This document shows, one piece after another, positions 59,101 through 64,000 of a stretch of DNA of 64,000 bases. The notes beneath the pieces were generated by a model, which was not told the origin of the DNA, did no database searches, and saw only the letters and a list, made by a program, of their open reading frames with translations. This DNA comes from Azorinus chamasolen (Eukaryota > Mollusca > Bivalvia > Cardiida > Solecurtidae): NCBI GenBank assembly GCA_963576725.1, contig OY755241.1, positions 3,414,062 to 3,478,061 on the forward strand, given 5' to 3'. Numbering within the stretch: position 1 is the first letter of the stretch; each line of letters starts with the position of its first letter. A program made the translations under genes and the position numbers.

Positions 59101-61810
59101 ATACTCTTAACCCTTTCCTCCATAGGCTATTTTTAGACTCAACCTCTTTGAATGAATCTACCCAAAAGGAGCATTTACTAGAGAAAAGACAATTTTAGAA
59201 TTTTGTAGTTTGAAATCATTGTGATAAATATATAGGAGCAAATGCTCTATTTATCACAATGGTTTCAAGAAGTGGTTATTACAGAGACATAGAAAGGCGT
59301 ATTTATGGAGGAAATGGTTAACCCATTACTCCTATACACTTTTGCAAACAGAGAAGACCCAGATCAGAGAGCTCCAATAAGAGTCATCTGATCAGCGTCT
59401 GTTCTGTTTGCTTATGCTATTATATAGATGATTCTACAGTTCTGCCATGGCCAAAAATTCCTGTGTCCATGTGCTATTATAACAAGTAATGTAATTAATA
59501 TTCATGATGTCATTATATCTTATGTGAATATTGAGTAAAGGGTTAACCCTTTACTTGATAAAGACACCTTTTGACACATTTGTAAACAGAGTAGACATAG
59601 ATTAGATGGACCCTGTAGGAGCCATGTGTTCAGAGTCTGCTCTTTGTACTATTACTATATATTTGATTTAACATTTGCTGCCATGGTCAAAATTCCCCAG
59701 TTAATGTTTATTATAAAAATATAGTTAATAATGTTTATTATAAAAATATAGTTAATAGATATTCATGATATCAGGTAATGTGTCATCAGGTAAAAGGTTA
59801 ACCCATCCCTCATAGGCTATTTTTAGATCAGCCTCTTTGAATAAATCTACCGAAAAGGAGCATTAACTAGAGAAAAAGAAAATTAGAATTTTGTAGTTTG
59901 AAACCATTGTGATAAATAGAGCATTTGCTCCTATAGGAGCAAATGCTCTATTTATCACAATGGTTTCAACAGGTGATGTTTACAGAGGCGTAGAAAGTCG
60001 TATTTATGGAAGAAAGGGTTAAGCATTGTCTGTCAAACTGCTAGGCCTGTACTAATGCATCTTTCTGTATGTGACTCAGTTTTTCCTCCAAAATGTTGCT
60101 TACATTAAATTTTGTCATACGGTAGAACCCGTCCTATTAAGTGGCAATTCATATATTGAACATAGGAGTGTTAAATAGCAGGTGGTTGCTAAATGCAGAG
60201 CAAAAGTAATGCAAAAAGCTCCTTAAAAGCTGCCTTAAGCTACCTTAAGCTACCACCTACCTAACATACCTATAATTAGACCTCTTGTTTGATGACCACT
60301 TAAGACAGGTTCTATTGCAGACAAAGGTCAAATGGCTCCTTTAGGATCAGCACTTGTTTGCTGATGCAATGGTATAATTCTGAATCTACCATTTCTGTTT
60401 TGGCCAAACATTCCTGTGTACATACGTCATTTTAAAAACGAGTTACTAGATTTTGTTGTTATTTCTTACATGAATATTCATGAGGTAAAGGGTTAAGTCT
60501 GTCTTGTTAATTTCTTTCAGCCTCTGAATCCCAATCCAGACAGTAAATGGAAGGCCTATTTCAAAGACAATGAAATGCTGTTACAGATAGACAAGGACTG
60601 TAGGTAGGGGAGATGACTCTATTGAGCCTAAGGGAGATGACTCTATTGAATCCTTAGCAAGCAATGGGTGACATTGGGATTACCTTGGCAAACTGTATAC
60701 AGCAAAACTTGTTTTAAGCAACCATCAAAATGAGCTCTAACTATGGGTCTGTAAGCCATCTGATCAGCGTTTGGTCTGTTTGCTATGATATAGATATGAT
60801 GCTACAATTTCTGCTATGGCCAAATATTCCTGCACTCGTGTGCAGTCAGAAAAAAATGATCTAATTAATATTCGTGACATCATTATTTCTTTCATGAATA
60901 TTCATGGGCTAACTGATATTTTTCTTTAATTTTTAATGTTTTGACATTACCGTAATTCCTATGATGAGCATTATATAGGGACCACAATGGAAATCAGGAT
61001 TATGTAAATCCTGTTTTGTGTTATCCTTGTACTTAACCTTTCCTCCTTGAATATTCATGAGTCAGTTTATTAGTTACAATTTAATATCAAATCTGTGACT
61101 CTTTGTGCAATGTATTTCTATCTTGATGTTTTATTTGATGAATGTTAGATTTATGTTTTTAATGCAGCATACATTTTAATATGAATATAATCTATTTATG
61201 TATCTATCTCAAAAAGATTATTCTAAATAGTAGTCGAATGATTGGGGTTGGTTGAGAAATGATGTTTTCTTGTATTTGAATACAGTAAAACCTCTCTATA
61301 ACGGCCACTAAATTGTGTTAATTAGTTGGTATTTAGGGCAGGCGGCTGCTTAAAGCAAGGTGAAAGTAAAACCGAACACTCCTTTGGGAGCATTCTGTTT
61401 TACTGTCACCTTGCTTTAAGCAGCTACCTGCCTTTAACACAAAATACTTGGTGTAATTTATTGGCCGTGATAGAGAGGTACACTCCTTTATCTGTGACTC
61501 TCGACTGAGCCACTGTGCATTTGTTCGTCACATAGGTGATGCAATGTAGATCCTGATGAGTTTCAACTTGTTTAGACTCTGATCAGGATCAATCCCCCCC
61601 CCCCTCCCCTCCCCCACACTATCTTACGACAAAGATCATATTTATAATTTCAGGCGACTGTGCCCTGACCTTAACTTCTTCCAGAGGGCCACTGACTTCC
61701 CTAGTAAATTACTGGTAGGGGACAATGGCTTTGAGACCCTCCGTAAACGTGTGGAACAGAGTGTATTACAGTCTGAGTCAGTGTCACGCAACAGATTGGG
61801 CATTACAAAT
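47083..61810 (+). CDS. TBC1D13: TBC1 domain family member 13, N-terminal part (7 exons)
   Basis: Joined exons: 47083-47102, 47235-47308, 54875-54915, 56318-56379, 58723-58819, 60521-60603, 61654-61810. All introns are GT..AG and phases agree, giving 178 residues in one frame. It matches TBC1D13 throughout: start 'MSAFKARLQEF', 'CPYESGVRSKCWK' (TBC R-x3-W motif, Trp44), 'VLLGYLP', 'PLNPNPDSKW', and 'QIDKDCRRLCPD' holding the IxxDxxR arginine finger (I121, D124, R127). Known family role: GTPase-activating protein for Rab GTPases (the mammalian protein acts on Rab35, in GLUT4/endosomal trafficking), cytosolic or membrane-associated. The second TBC motif (YxQ, glutamine finger) and the C-terminal half must lie beyond 64000. 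No frameshift or stop is seen, so it is probably functional. Intron 2 is 7.6 kb; all larger introns hold transposons. Confidence 0.92.
47235..47308 (+). CDS. TBC1D13: TBC1D13 exon 2
   Basis: Acceptor TTTTCAG|ACTGC, donor CAATG|gtaagc. Encodes residues 7-32 (LQEFKDVLDAEVVDIKKL and on to FNG). A long fold-back begins about 20 nt after the donor. Confidence 0.92.
47330..48402. mobile_element. long fold-back (inverted repeat) in intron 2
   Basis: The left arm (~47330-47735) and right arm (~48030-48402) are inverted copies. Paired blocks include TATCACAGGTGTTC with GAACACCTGTGGTC, CATATGGTCAAATCATC with GATGATTTGACCATATG, GACATGAAACCCCAATGG with CCATTGGGGTTTCATGTC, and GGTCGGACAAGATCTGAT with ATCAGATCTTGTCCGACC. 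The loop is ~295 bp. No coding content. Probably a fold-back DNA transposon; the RNA of intron 2 could form a very long hairpin here. Confidence 0.85.
48414..48620 (-). pseudogene. 3' end of a LINE ORF2
   Basis: The minus-strand frame has 'FFIKTCQDWNHLDSSVVHAQTVEGF', the Trp-Asn motif typical of the C-terminus of Jockey/CR1-type LINE polymerases in invertebrates, then 'PYAVTGPAS'. Only the last ~60 codons are present; a heavily 5'-truncated insertion in intron 2. Confidence 0.55.
48834..49511 (+). pseudogene. tyrosine-recombinase-like relic
   Basis: Fragments in changing frames on the plus strand: 'KPDCPFYVAS' (~48880-48910), 'HSPRKYMIPK' with an H-x-x-R block (49073-49102), then after a frame change 'IMQISGHRNMASINKYSRIN' (~49140-49200) with the GH-x-N box and a Tyr where the nucleophile is expected. 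The order HxxR - GHxN - Y matches tyrosine recombinases of eukaryotic mobile elements (Crypton-like or the DUF3504 group). The tail to 49511 is Ser/Thr/Gln-rich and unrecognised. The N-terminal part is missing or too diverged. An intact enzyme would cut and rejoin DNA through the Tyr. This copy is frameshifted and dead. Confidence 0.55.
49512..51280. other. intron 2 sequence, nothing recognised
   Basis: AT-rich, no gene, no clear repeat. 'AACCAAACCCTC(G/A)G' phrases at ~50044 and ~50220 and inverted at ~50800 hint at a minor degenerate repeat. Confidence 0.3.
51281..51464. repeat. 23 bp tandem repeat, 8 units
   Basis: Unit TAGTAGATTGTCTATACCAA+GTT, starting at 51281, 51304, 51327, 51350 and so on every 23 bp to 51464, nearly identical. 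A minisatellite in intron 2; there are no spacers, so it is not CRISPR-like. Confidence 0.95.
51865..53108. mobile_element. pearl-like element, family E (intron 2)
   Basis: Left end TTTTATACATCCGAAAGTAA near 51865, a GTCCGTCGGTCTG microsatellite piece at ~51913, then about six to seven monomers of 130-190 bp (marker AGGAAGGTTGGTCATGGCTAG). The right end is a hairpin GCTC-ttacacatg-GAGC followed by TCTTG|T at 53108. Flanks T|T are plausible. Most monomers contain GGTCAnnnTGACC (52021, 52161, 52310, 52626, 52778, 52922). An inverted half-monomer and a foreign end-fragment interrupt the array at 52385-52560. Non-coding. Confidence 0.7.
52469..52560. mobile_element. family 1-type terminus inside family E
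   Basis: ACTAGGTTTGTTTTAGTCAC, then AAAAACGGACATCTCCCTC: this resembles the left end of the 2154-3301 element (ACTAGAGGTTTTTGTCAC, then AAAAACGGATGTCTCCCC). No right end is present; a truncated nested insertion or a captured end. Confidence 0.6.
53181..53213. repeat. C-run and (AC)n microsatellite
   Basis: Ten C followed by about eleven AC units. Confidence 0.95.
53579..53790. mobile_element. MITE-1 copy
   Basis: Left end TTTAACCCTTTACCTTATGA, 'ATTAATGAATATTGATTAG', core GCAAACAAAGCAGATCCTG ... GTCTGCACTGTTTAC. The right end (AGGGAAATGTTTAA) is diverged; part of the central palindrome is deleted. Confidence 0.7.
53943..54133. mobile_element. MITE-2-like copy
   Basis: TTAACCCTTTCCTCCATAAA at the left, core hairpin GAAACCATTTTGATAGAGCA / TGCTCTTACAATGGTTTC, right end GATGGAAAGGGTTAA. 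TTAA at both ends (53943-53946, 54130-54133). The left block is MITE-1-like while the core is MITE-2. Confidence 0.75.
54134..54312. mobile_element. MITE-1 fragment
   Basis: ACAGAGTAGGGCCTGTATGA ... GTCTTCTCTGTTTGC, then 'GATCTGATCCTACAGTTTTTG' and 'GGATATTCATGAAGTGAT'. No clear TTAA end. Confidence 0.55.
54421..54673. mobile_element. MITE-1 copy, full length
   Basis: TTAACCCTTTGGTTCACC to ATGAGGGAAAGGGTTAA; TTAA at 54421-54424 and 54670-54673. The core is eroded to GACCCTGATTAGACCATCTG / ATCTTGGTTTACTCTG. Non-coding. Confidence 0.8.
54875..54915 (+). CDS. TBC1D13: TBC1D13 exon 3
   Basis: Acceptor TTTCTTTCAG|GTTGCC, donor GGAAG|gtatga. 41 nt encoding CPYESGVRSKCWK, the first TBC motif with the conserved Arg40 and Trp44. 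Confidence 0.92.
55010..55129. mobile_element. MITE-1, left-truncated
   Basis: Core palindrome GATCAGACAGGTCTTATAGG ... GCCATCTGATCTGGG, GCAAAGGCGTAGAAAGGCG, right end AAAAGGTTAA with TTAA at 55126-55129. The upstream part (54935-55010) resembles the unusual left half of the 63014 copy. Confidence 0.75.
55126..55355. mobile_element. MITE-1 copy sharing TTAA with its neighbour
   Basis: Begins at the same TTAA (55126-55129) that ends the previous copy: TTAACTCCATAAATATGCC. Core AGACTCAGATCTGGTGG ... GTCAGATAAAGGTCTATTCTG, 'GATATGATTCTACC', 'TTCATGATGTCATT'. Ends near TTAA at 55351-55354. Confidence 0.7.
55382..55621. mobile_element. MITE-2 copy
   Basis: TTAACCCATTCCCACC (the end block is itself duplicated, at 55351 and 55382), 'GACTATTTTTAGACCCAACC', hairpin GAGCATTTGCTCCTATAAAG / CAAGTGCTCTATTTATTGCA, right end GAGGGAATGAGTTAA (TTAA 55618-55621). 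Confidence 0.85.
55622..55870. mobile_element. MITE-1 copy, ends eroded
   Basis: Core CTGCAGACCCTGATCAAAAG ... CATCTGATCAGGGTCTGCTG. Both sides carry the 'ATCT(A/G)AT...CTG(C/T)CATGG' long-arm type, so left and right arms are alike. No TTAA is seen at the ends. Confidence 0.6.
56318..56379 (+). CDS. TBC1D13: TBC1D13 exon 4
   Basis: Acceptor TTTTGCAG|GTTTTAC, donor AAAG|gtattt. Encodes VLLGYLPKQRQEWDVFLKKQ and two bases of Arg. Confidence 0.9.
56427..56639. mobile_element. MITE-2 copy in intron 4
   Basis: TTAATCCATTCCCTCAT to GAGGGAATGAGTTAA; TTAA at both ends. Central hairpin ATTGTGATAAATAGAGCATT / AAATGCTCCATTTATCACAA. It begins 48 nt after exon 4. Confidence 0.85.
56659..56928. mobile_element. 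MITE-1 copy
   Basis: TTAACTCTTTCCTCCATG ('ATGAATATTCATATAAG' follows), core GATCAGACGGCTCC-TACA-GGAGCCGTCTGATC (perfect palindrome around 56828-56859), GTCTACTATGTTTAC. The right end is diverged; TTAA at 56925-56928 is shared with the next MITE-2. Confidence 0.75.
56925..57140. mobile_element. MITE-2 copy
   Basis: TTAACCCATTCCCCCATTTT to GAGGGAATGGGTTAA; TTAA at 56925-56928 and 57137-57140. Hairpin GAGCATTTGCTCCATAGAAA / ATGCTCTATTTATCACATTG. Confidence 0.85.
57205..58420. mobile_element. hAT-like non-autonomous element
   Basis: Ends AGAGCTGTCACAGTTA and, inverted, CTAGGGCTGTTACGGTTA. Flanked by TCTGCACT (57197-57204) and TCTACACT (58421-58428), an 8 bp target duplication with one mismatch, as expected for hAT. 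'AACCAGTTAA' blocks recur near each end (57257; 58352 and 58383, inverted). The interior is non-coding and holds a nested pearl-like element. Confidence 0.6.
57301..57716. mobile_element. pearl-like element, family F (2 monomers)
   Basis: Left end TATGCCCCC-atagacgatagtc-GGGGGGCATA palindrome; CTGT/TTGT microsatellite at 57344-57380; two ~156 bp monomers (TTTAACATTGG at 57388 and 57543); right end GTGTTT-cac-AAACAC hairpin followed by ATCTTG|T at 57716. Flanks are T57300 and T57717. Contains runs of AAGGTCA and AGAGGTCA. Non-coding. Confidence 0.8.
58438..58651. mobile_element. MITE-2 copy
   Basis: TTAACCCATTCCCTCATAGG ... hairpin GAGCATTTGCTCC-taa-GGAGCAAATGCTC (58563-58592), ATCACAATGGTTTC, 'TTTACAGAGGCGTCAATATA'. 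The right TTAA end is lost. It ends about 70 nt before exon 5. Confidence 0.8.
58723..58819 (+). CDS. TBC1D13: TBC1D13 exon 5
   Basis: Acceptor TTTTTTAAG|GGCTTCC, donor CCAC|gtaata. An internal CTGCAG at 58733-58738 could look like an acceptor, but only the 58723 start keeps phase with exon 4 and gives 'RASYLQFIDEM'. Ends 'TMDDH', where the family reads 'FEDHPLNPNP' across the next junction. Confidence 0.9.
59107..59321. mobile_element. MITE-2 copy, first of four-element row
   Basis: TTAACCCTTTCCTCCATAGG to GGAGGAAATGGTTAA; TTAA at 59107-59110 and 59318-59321. Core TTTGAAATCATTGTGATAAA / TTTATCACAATGGTTTCAAG. The second TTAA also starts the next element. Confidence 0.85.
59318..59546. mobile_element. 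MITE-1 copy, second of row
   Basis: TTAACCCATTACTCC to GAGTAAAGGGTTAA. Core GACCCAGATCAGAGAGCTCC / AGAGTCATCTGATCAGCG; 'GATGATTCTACAG', 'TTAATATTCATGATGTCATT'. Shares TTAA with both neighbours. Confidence 0.85.
59543..59801. mobile_element. MITE-1 copy, third of row
   Basis: TTAACCCTTTACTTG to GGTAAAAGGTTAA. Core AGATTAGATGGACCCTGTAGG ... ATGTGTTCAGAGTCTGC; carries an internal 27 bp duplication (TTTATTATAAAAATATAG twice, ~59707-59756). Shares TTAA with both neighbours. Confidence 0.85.
59798..60022. mobile_element. MITE-2 copy, fourth of row
   Basis: TTAACCCATCCCTCATAGG to GGAAGAAAGGGTTAA. Perfect hairpin GAGCATTTGCTCC-tat-AGGAGCAAATGCTC at 59917-59950 within longer arms ending CCATTGTGATAAAT / ATTTATCACAATGG. 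Confidence 0.85.
60300..60496. mobile_element. MITE-1, left-truncated, next to exon 6
   Basis: Core half GGCTCCTTTAGGATC, 'CAGCACTTGTTTGC', 'CTGAATCTACCATTTCTG', 'ACATGAATATTCATGAGG', right end TAAAGGGTTAA (TTAA 60493-60496). Only 24 nt separate it from exon 6. Confidence 0.75.
60521..60603 (+). CDS. TBC1D13: TBC1D13 exon 6
   Basis: Acceptor TTTCTTTCAG|CCTCTG, donor TGTAG|gtaggg. Encodes PLNPNPDSKWKAYFKDNE ... QIDKDC. The TTAA end of a MITE-1 copy is only 24 nt upstream of the exon. Confidence 0.95.
60735..60912. mobile_element. MITE-1 fragment in intron 6
   Basis: GCCATCTGATCAGCG, TTTGGTCTGTTTGC, 'GATATGATGCTACAATTTCT', 'TTAATATTCGTGACATCATT', 'ATGAATATTCATGGGCTAAC'. The left half is missing and the right TTAA has become CTAA. 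Confidence 0.65.
61654..61810 (+). CDS. TBC1D13: TBC1D13 exon 7
   Basis: Acceptor ATTTCAG|GCGACTG, donor AAAT|gtaagt. 157 nt. The split Arg126 is followed by Arg127, the arginine finger, as its first complete codon. It continues 'LCPDLNFFQRATDFP', 'FETLRKRVEQ' and 'SRNRLGITN'. The next exon is not in the remaining 2.2 kb. Confidence 0.95.
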
Positions 61811-61887
61811 GTAAGTAACTAGGCTGGGAGAGATTACAGTGAAACTTTCCAAAACTAACCACTCAACAGAAGTCTGATCGTTGGTCA

Positions 61888-62133
61888 TTAACTATTTCCT
61901 CCATGAATATGCATGTAAGAATTAATAACATCATGAATATTAATTAGATTAATTTGTTATAATGGCATATGGAAACAATATTTTTTTGGCAATGGCAGAA
62001 GATCTAGAATCTTATCTATATTATATCTTATCATAAGCAAACAGAGCAGACCCTGATCTACAGGAGCTGTCTGATCTGGGTCTACTCTGTTTGCAAAGGT
62101 GTAGAAAGGTATATTTATGGAGTAAAGGGTTAA
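61888..62133. mobile_element. MITE-1 copy, full length, in intron 7
   Basis: TTAACTATTTCCTCCATG ... to ATGGAGTAAAGGGTTAA, 246 bp, TTAA both ends. Core GCAAACAGAGCAGACCCTG / GGGTCTACTCTGTTTGC; the centre is shortened to GATCTACAGGAGCTGTCTGATC. It starts 77 nt after exon 7. Confidence 0.85.
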
Positions 62134-62199
62134 GACAAATGGGAGTTTCATCCATTATCTCAAAATAGACGCATTTGATACTTTTGCAGTAGATGGTAA

Positions 62200-62362
62200 C
62201 TTTATATTTTGCTATTAGAGTAGACCCAGATCAGGTGGCTCCTGTATGATCAATCTGATGAGAGTATGCACTTTGTGCTTATGGAATTATAAAGATCAGA
62301 TTTTGATGGAAGAGCCATCCGATCTGGTTCCAATTGTTTGCAAAGTGTACTTGTGCAGTTAA
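62200..62362. mobile_element. MITE-1 pieces, rearranged
   Basis: Two core fragments in tandem: GACCCAGATCAGGTGGCTCC ... TCTGATGAGAGTATGC, then AGAGCCATCCGATCTGG ... TTGTTTGC. It ends at the TTAA that begins the next copy (62359-62362). Confidence 0.55.
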
Positions 62363-62609
62363 CCCTTTCCCCCATGAATAACAATTTTAAGAATTTTCGC
62401 ATAAATATACATGGACTGAATGTTTATATGTACCTATTAACAAAGAACTTTTTGTCTGTGACAAAAAATTAAGAATCAAATCTACAATGTTTATTATTCC
62501 ATAAGCAAACAGAGCAGATCCTGTCCAGCCAGCTCCTAAAGGAGCTATCTGATCTGGATCTACTTTTTTGCAAAGGTGCAAAAAACGTGTATATGAGGGA
62601 AAGGGTTAA
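62359..62609. mobile_element. MITE-1 copy, full length
   Basis: TTAACCCTTTCCCCCATG to ATGAGGGAAAGGGTTAA, TTAA both ends (62359-62362, 62606-62609). Core CCAGCTCCTAAAGGAGCTATC within GCAAACAGAG / TACTTTTTTGC. Confidence 0.85.
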
Positions 62610-62794
62610 AAAACAAATGAAAAGGAAATTTACTTGGAGAATCTAAGTGCACAACTTGTTTGGCTGTTTCCACATGTAAAATGTCGAATTGACCAGATTG
62701 TCACCAGAGGTGATTCACTGATGCTTGCTGTTTTAATTGTACAGAATTCGCTGGATAAAAATTCTGTTTGACCTCTGACTGTAAAATAGACTGG

Positions 62795-63017
62795 TTTGAA
62801 CCCTTTATTCCATAGATACACCATTTAACGCCTTTACAAACAGAGAAGAACCAGATCAGACAGCTCCTGTGGGAGCCATGTGATCAGGGTCTGCTCTGTT
62901 TGCTTATAAGATGTGATTATATAGATATGATTGCATAGTTTCTGCTATTGCAGTTTTATGTATTCAAGTGCTATTAATAAGAATCATCTAGCTGATATTC
63001 ATTATATCATTATTTAA
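62795..63017. mobile_element. MITE-1 copy
   Basis: TTTGAACCCTTTATTCCATAG (left end TTGA instead of TTAA), core GATCAGACAGCTCC-TGTG-GGAGCCATGTGATC, 'GATATGATTGCATAGTTTCT', ends at TTAA 63014-63017, shared with the next copy. Confidence 0.8.
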
Positions 63018-63259
63018 CCCTTTCCCTGTTCTGTATTTAGGCAAAGTTTCAATACCTACTGAATATTCATTAACAAAATGGAAAGAAATATGGAAGATGG
63101 AATATTGTAGAAATTTTAGAAAGTAAAGGAACATATATATCAAATTCTTTTAGCAAACAGAGCAGACCCTGATCAGACGGCTCCTCTAGGAGCCGTCTGA
63201 TCTGGGTCTTCTCTGTTTGCAAATGCGTGAAAACATGTTTATATGAGGGAAAGGGTTAA
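63014..63259. mobile_element. MITE-1 copy with variant left arm
   Basis: TTAACCCTTTCCCTGTTC to ATGAGGGAAAGGGTTAA, TTAA both ends. Perfect central palindrome GATCAGACGGCTCC-TCTA-GGAGCCGTCTGATC at 63171-63202. The left arm ('GTTTCAATACCTACTGAATA') differs from most copies and matches, inverted, the right arm of 63503-63729. Confidence 0.85.
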
Positions 63260-63330
63260 GAGGGAAAAGGAAAAAGCATTTTTTGTGTCACCTGTTTTAG
63301 GATTGTGACCCTTAGGAATCACTTCTCTGT

Positions 63331-63422
63331 TATCTGTCTGTATGTCCCTGTCTGTCTGTTTGTTTGTCTGTCTATATGTCTGTTTGTCTGTCTGTCTATC
63401 TGTCTGTCTGTTTGTCTGTCTA
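63331..63422. repeat. (CTGT)n-type microsatellite
   Basis: Imperfect CTGT/TTGT/CTAT tetranucleotide run. Confidence 0.9.
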
Positions 63423-63502
63423 TCATGCTATTGCTTCATACTTTTCTTCACACTTCTGCTGTCAGGTGATGTGCATGTTCCTTCGAACACACTGGTGTTT
63501 CT

Positions 63503-63729
63503 CTAACCCTTTCCTTCATATAAATGCCTTTGCACTCATTTGCAAACAGAGAAGACCCAGATCAGACGGCTCCTATAGGAGCTATCTGATCAGGGTCTAC
63601 TCTGCTTGCTAATGGAATTTTATAGATATGTTTCATCAGTTTCTAAATTGGCTACAATGTTTCATTTTATCTTTGAATATTCAGTAGGTATTGAAATTTG
63701 GAATAAATATAGAACAGGGAAAGGGTTAA
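63503..63729. mobile_element. MITE-1 copy
   Basis: CTAACCCTTTCCTTCAT to AGGGAAAGGGTTAA. Core GATCAGACGGCTCC-TATA-GGAGCTATCTGATC; right arm 'TGAATATTCAGTAGGTATTG' matches the 63014 copy inverted. Confidence 0.85.
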
Positions 63730-63744
63730 GCAGTAACTCCACAA

Positions 63745-63985
63745 ATAATACTGCCTTGTAATGCCTTTGCACTCAGAATAGACCCAGATCAGACAGCTCC
63801 TGTAGGAGCTGTCCGATCAGGATTTACACTTTTTGCATGTGAACTTATATATAGATCTAATTCTACAATTTCTGCCATGGCAAAAACTTTGTGTGTTCAT
63901 ATCATCATGGTATATGCCATTATGAACATGTAGGCTATTCCTATTGATAGTTTCATTATTACTGACATGGATATTCATGGAGTAA
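63745..63985. mobile_element. MITE-1 copy, ends eroded
   Basis: Core GATCAGACAGCTCC-TGTA-GGAGCTGTCCGATC (both arms changed together relative to the 63171 core), 'GATCTAATTCTACAATTTCTG', 'GATATTCATGGAGTAAAG'. Terminal TTAACCC is not clear on either side. Confidence 0.7.
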
Positions 63986-64000
63986 AGCATGAGATGCATG

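Overview
The window is eukaryotic, AT-rich and repeat-dense, and looks like nuclear DNA of a bivalve mollusc. The evidence is a spliced host gene with animal-type introns, diverged animal retroelements, and above all many 'pearl'-type elements: short terminal hairpins, a core of ~150-190 bp tandem monomers, and a GACR/GTCY microsatellite. Elements with this layout were described from bivalves and later related to Helentron-type Helitrons. The species cannot be named from sequence alone.

Layout. 0.4-4 kb: a decayed LINE with a PHD-finger ORF1 (CR1-like) and an AP-endonuclease fragment, split by a 1.1 kb pearl-like element. 4.7-12.7 kb: one ~8 kb pearl-like element with about 48 monomers. 12.7-17.8 kb: no gene, only hairpins and a fold-back. 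17.8-19.6 kb: minus-strand remnant of a Penelope-like reverse transcriptase. 21.8-27.9 kb: an almost complete but frameshifted L1/Tx1-like LINE whose ORF2 is interrupted by a second, ~2 kb copy of the 8 kb element family. 28-42.9 kb: no gene recognised; X-box-containing degenerate repeats, a tRNA-derived SINE pair, and pearl-like elements of two more core types. 42.96-43.14 kb: a possible minus-strand host exon with an EF-hand-like loop. 43.7-45.9 kb: a Ty3/gypsy integrase remnant with its 3' LTR, followed by a 630 bp ACTAT-type pentanucleotide array.

47.1-61.8 kb and beyond: the clear host gene, a TBC1D13 orthologue (Rab GTPase-activating protein), plus strand. Seven exons can be joined by reading frame and splice sites to give the first 178 residues, including the arginine-finger motif; the rest lies past the right edge. 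Its introns carry a 1.07 kb fold-back about 20 nt after an exon, a tyrosine-recombinase relic, two pearl-like elements, a hAT-like element with a probable 8 bp target duplication, and two families of palindromic MITEs bounded by TTAACCC/GGGTTAA. Four MITEs stand in a row, each junction sharing one TTAA.

Main result: at least five terminus types carrying six unrelated ~150-190 bp tandem cores appear to share one chassis (a hairpin followed by CTAG or CTTG at one end, a subterminal palindrome at the other, insertion between T and T). Two members share both termini but have unrelated cores, as if the core were exchangeable. Several cores carry dense nuclear-receptor-type half-sites. There is no prokaryotic, CRISPR or rRNA content.
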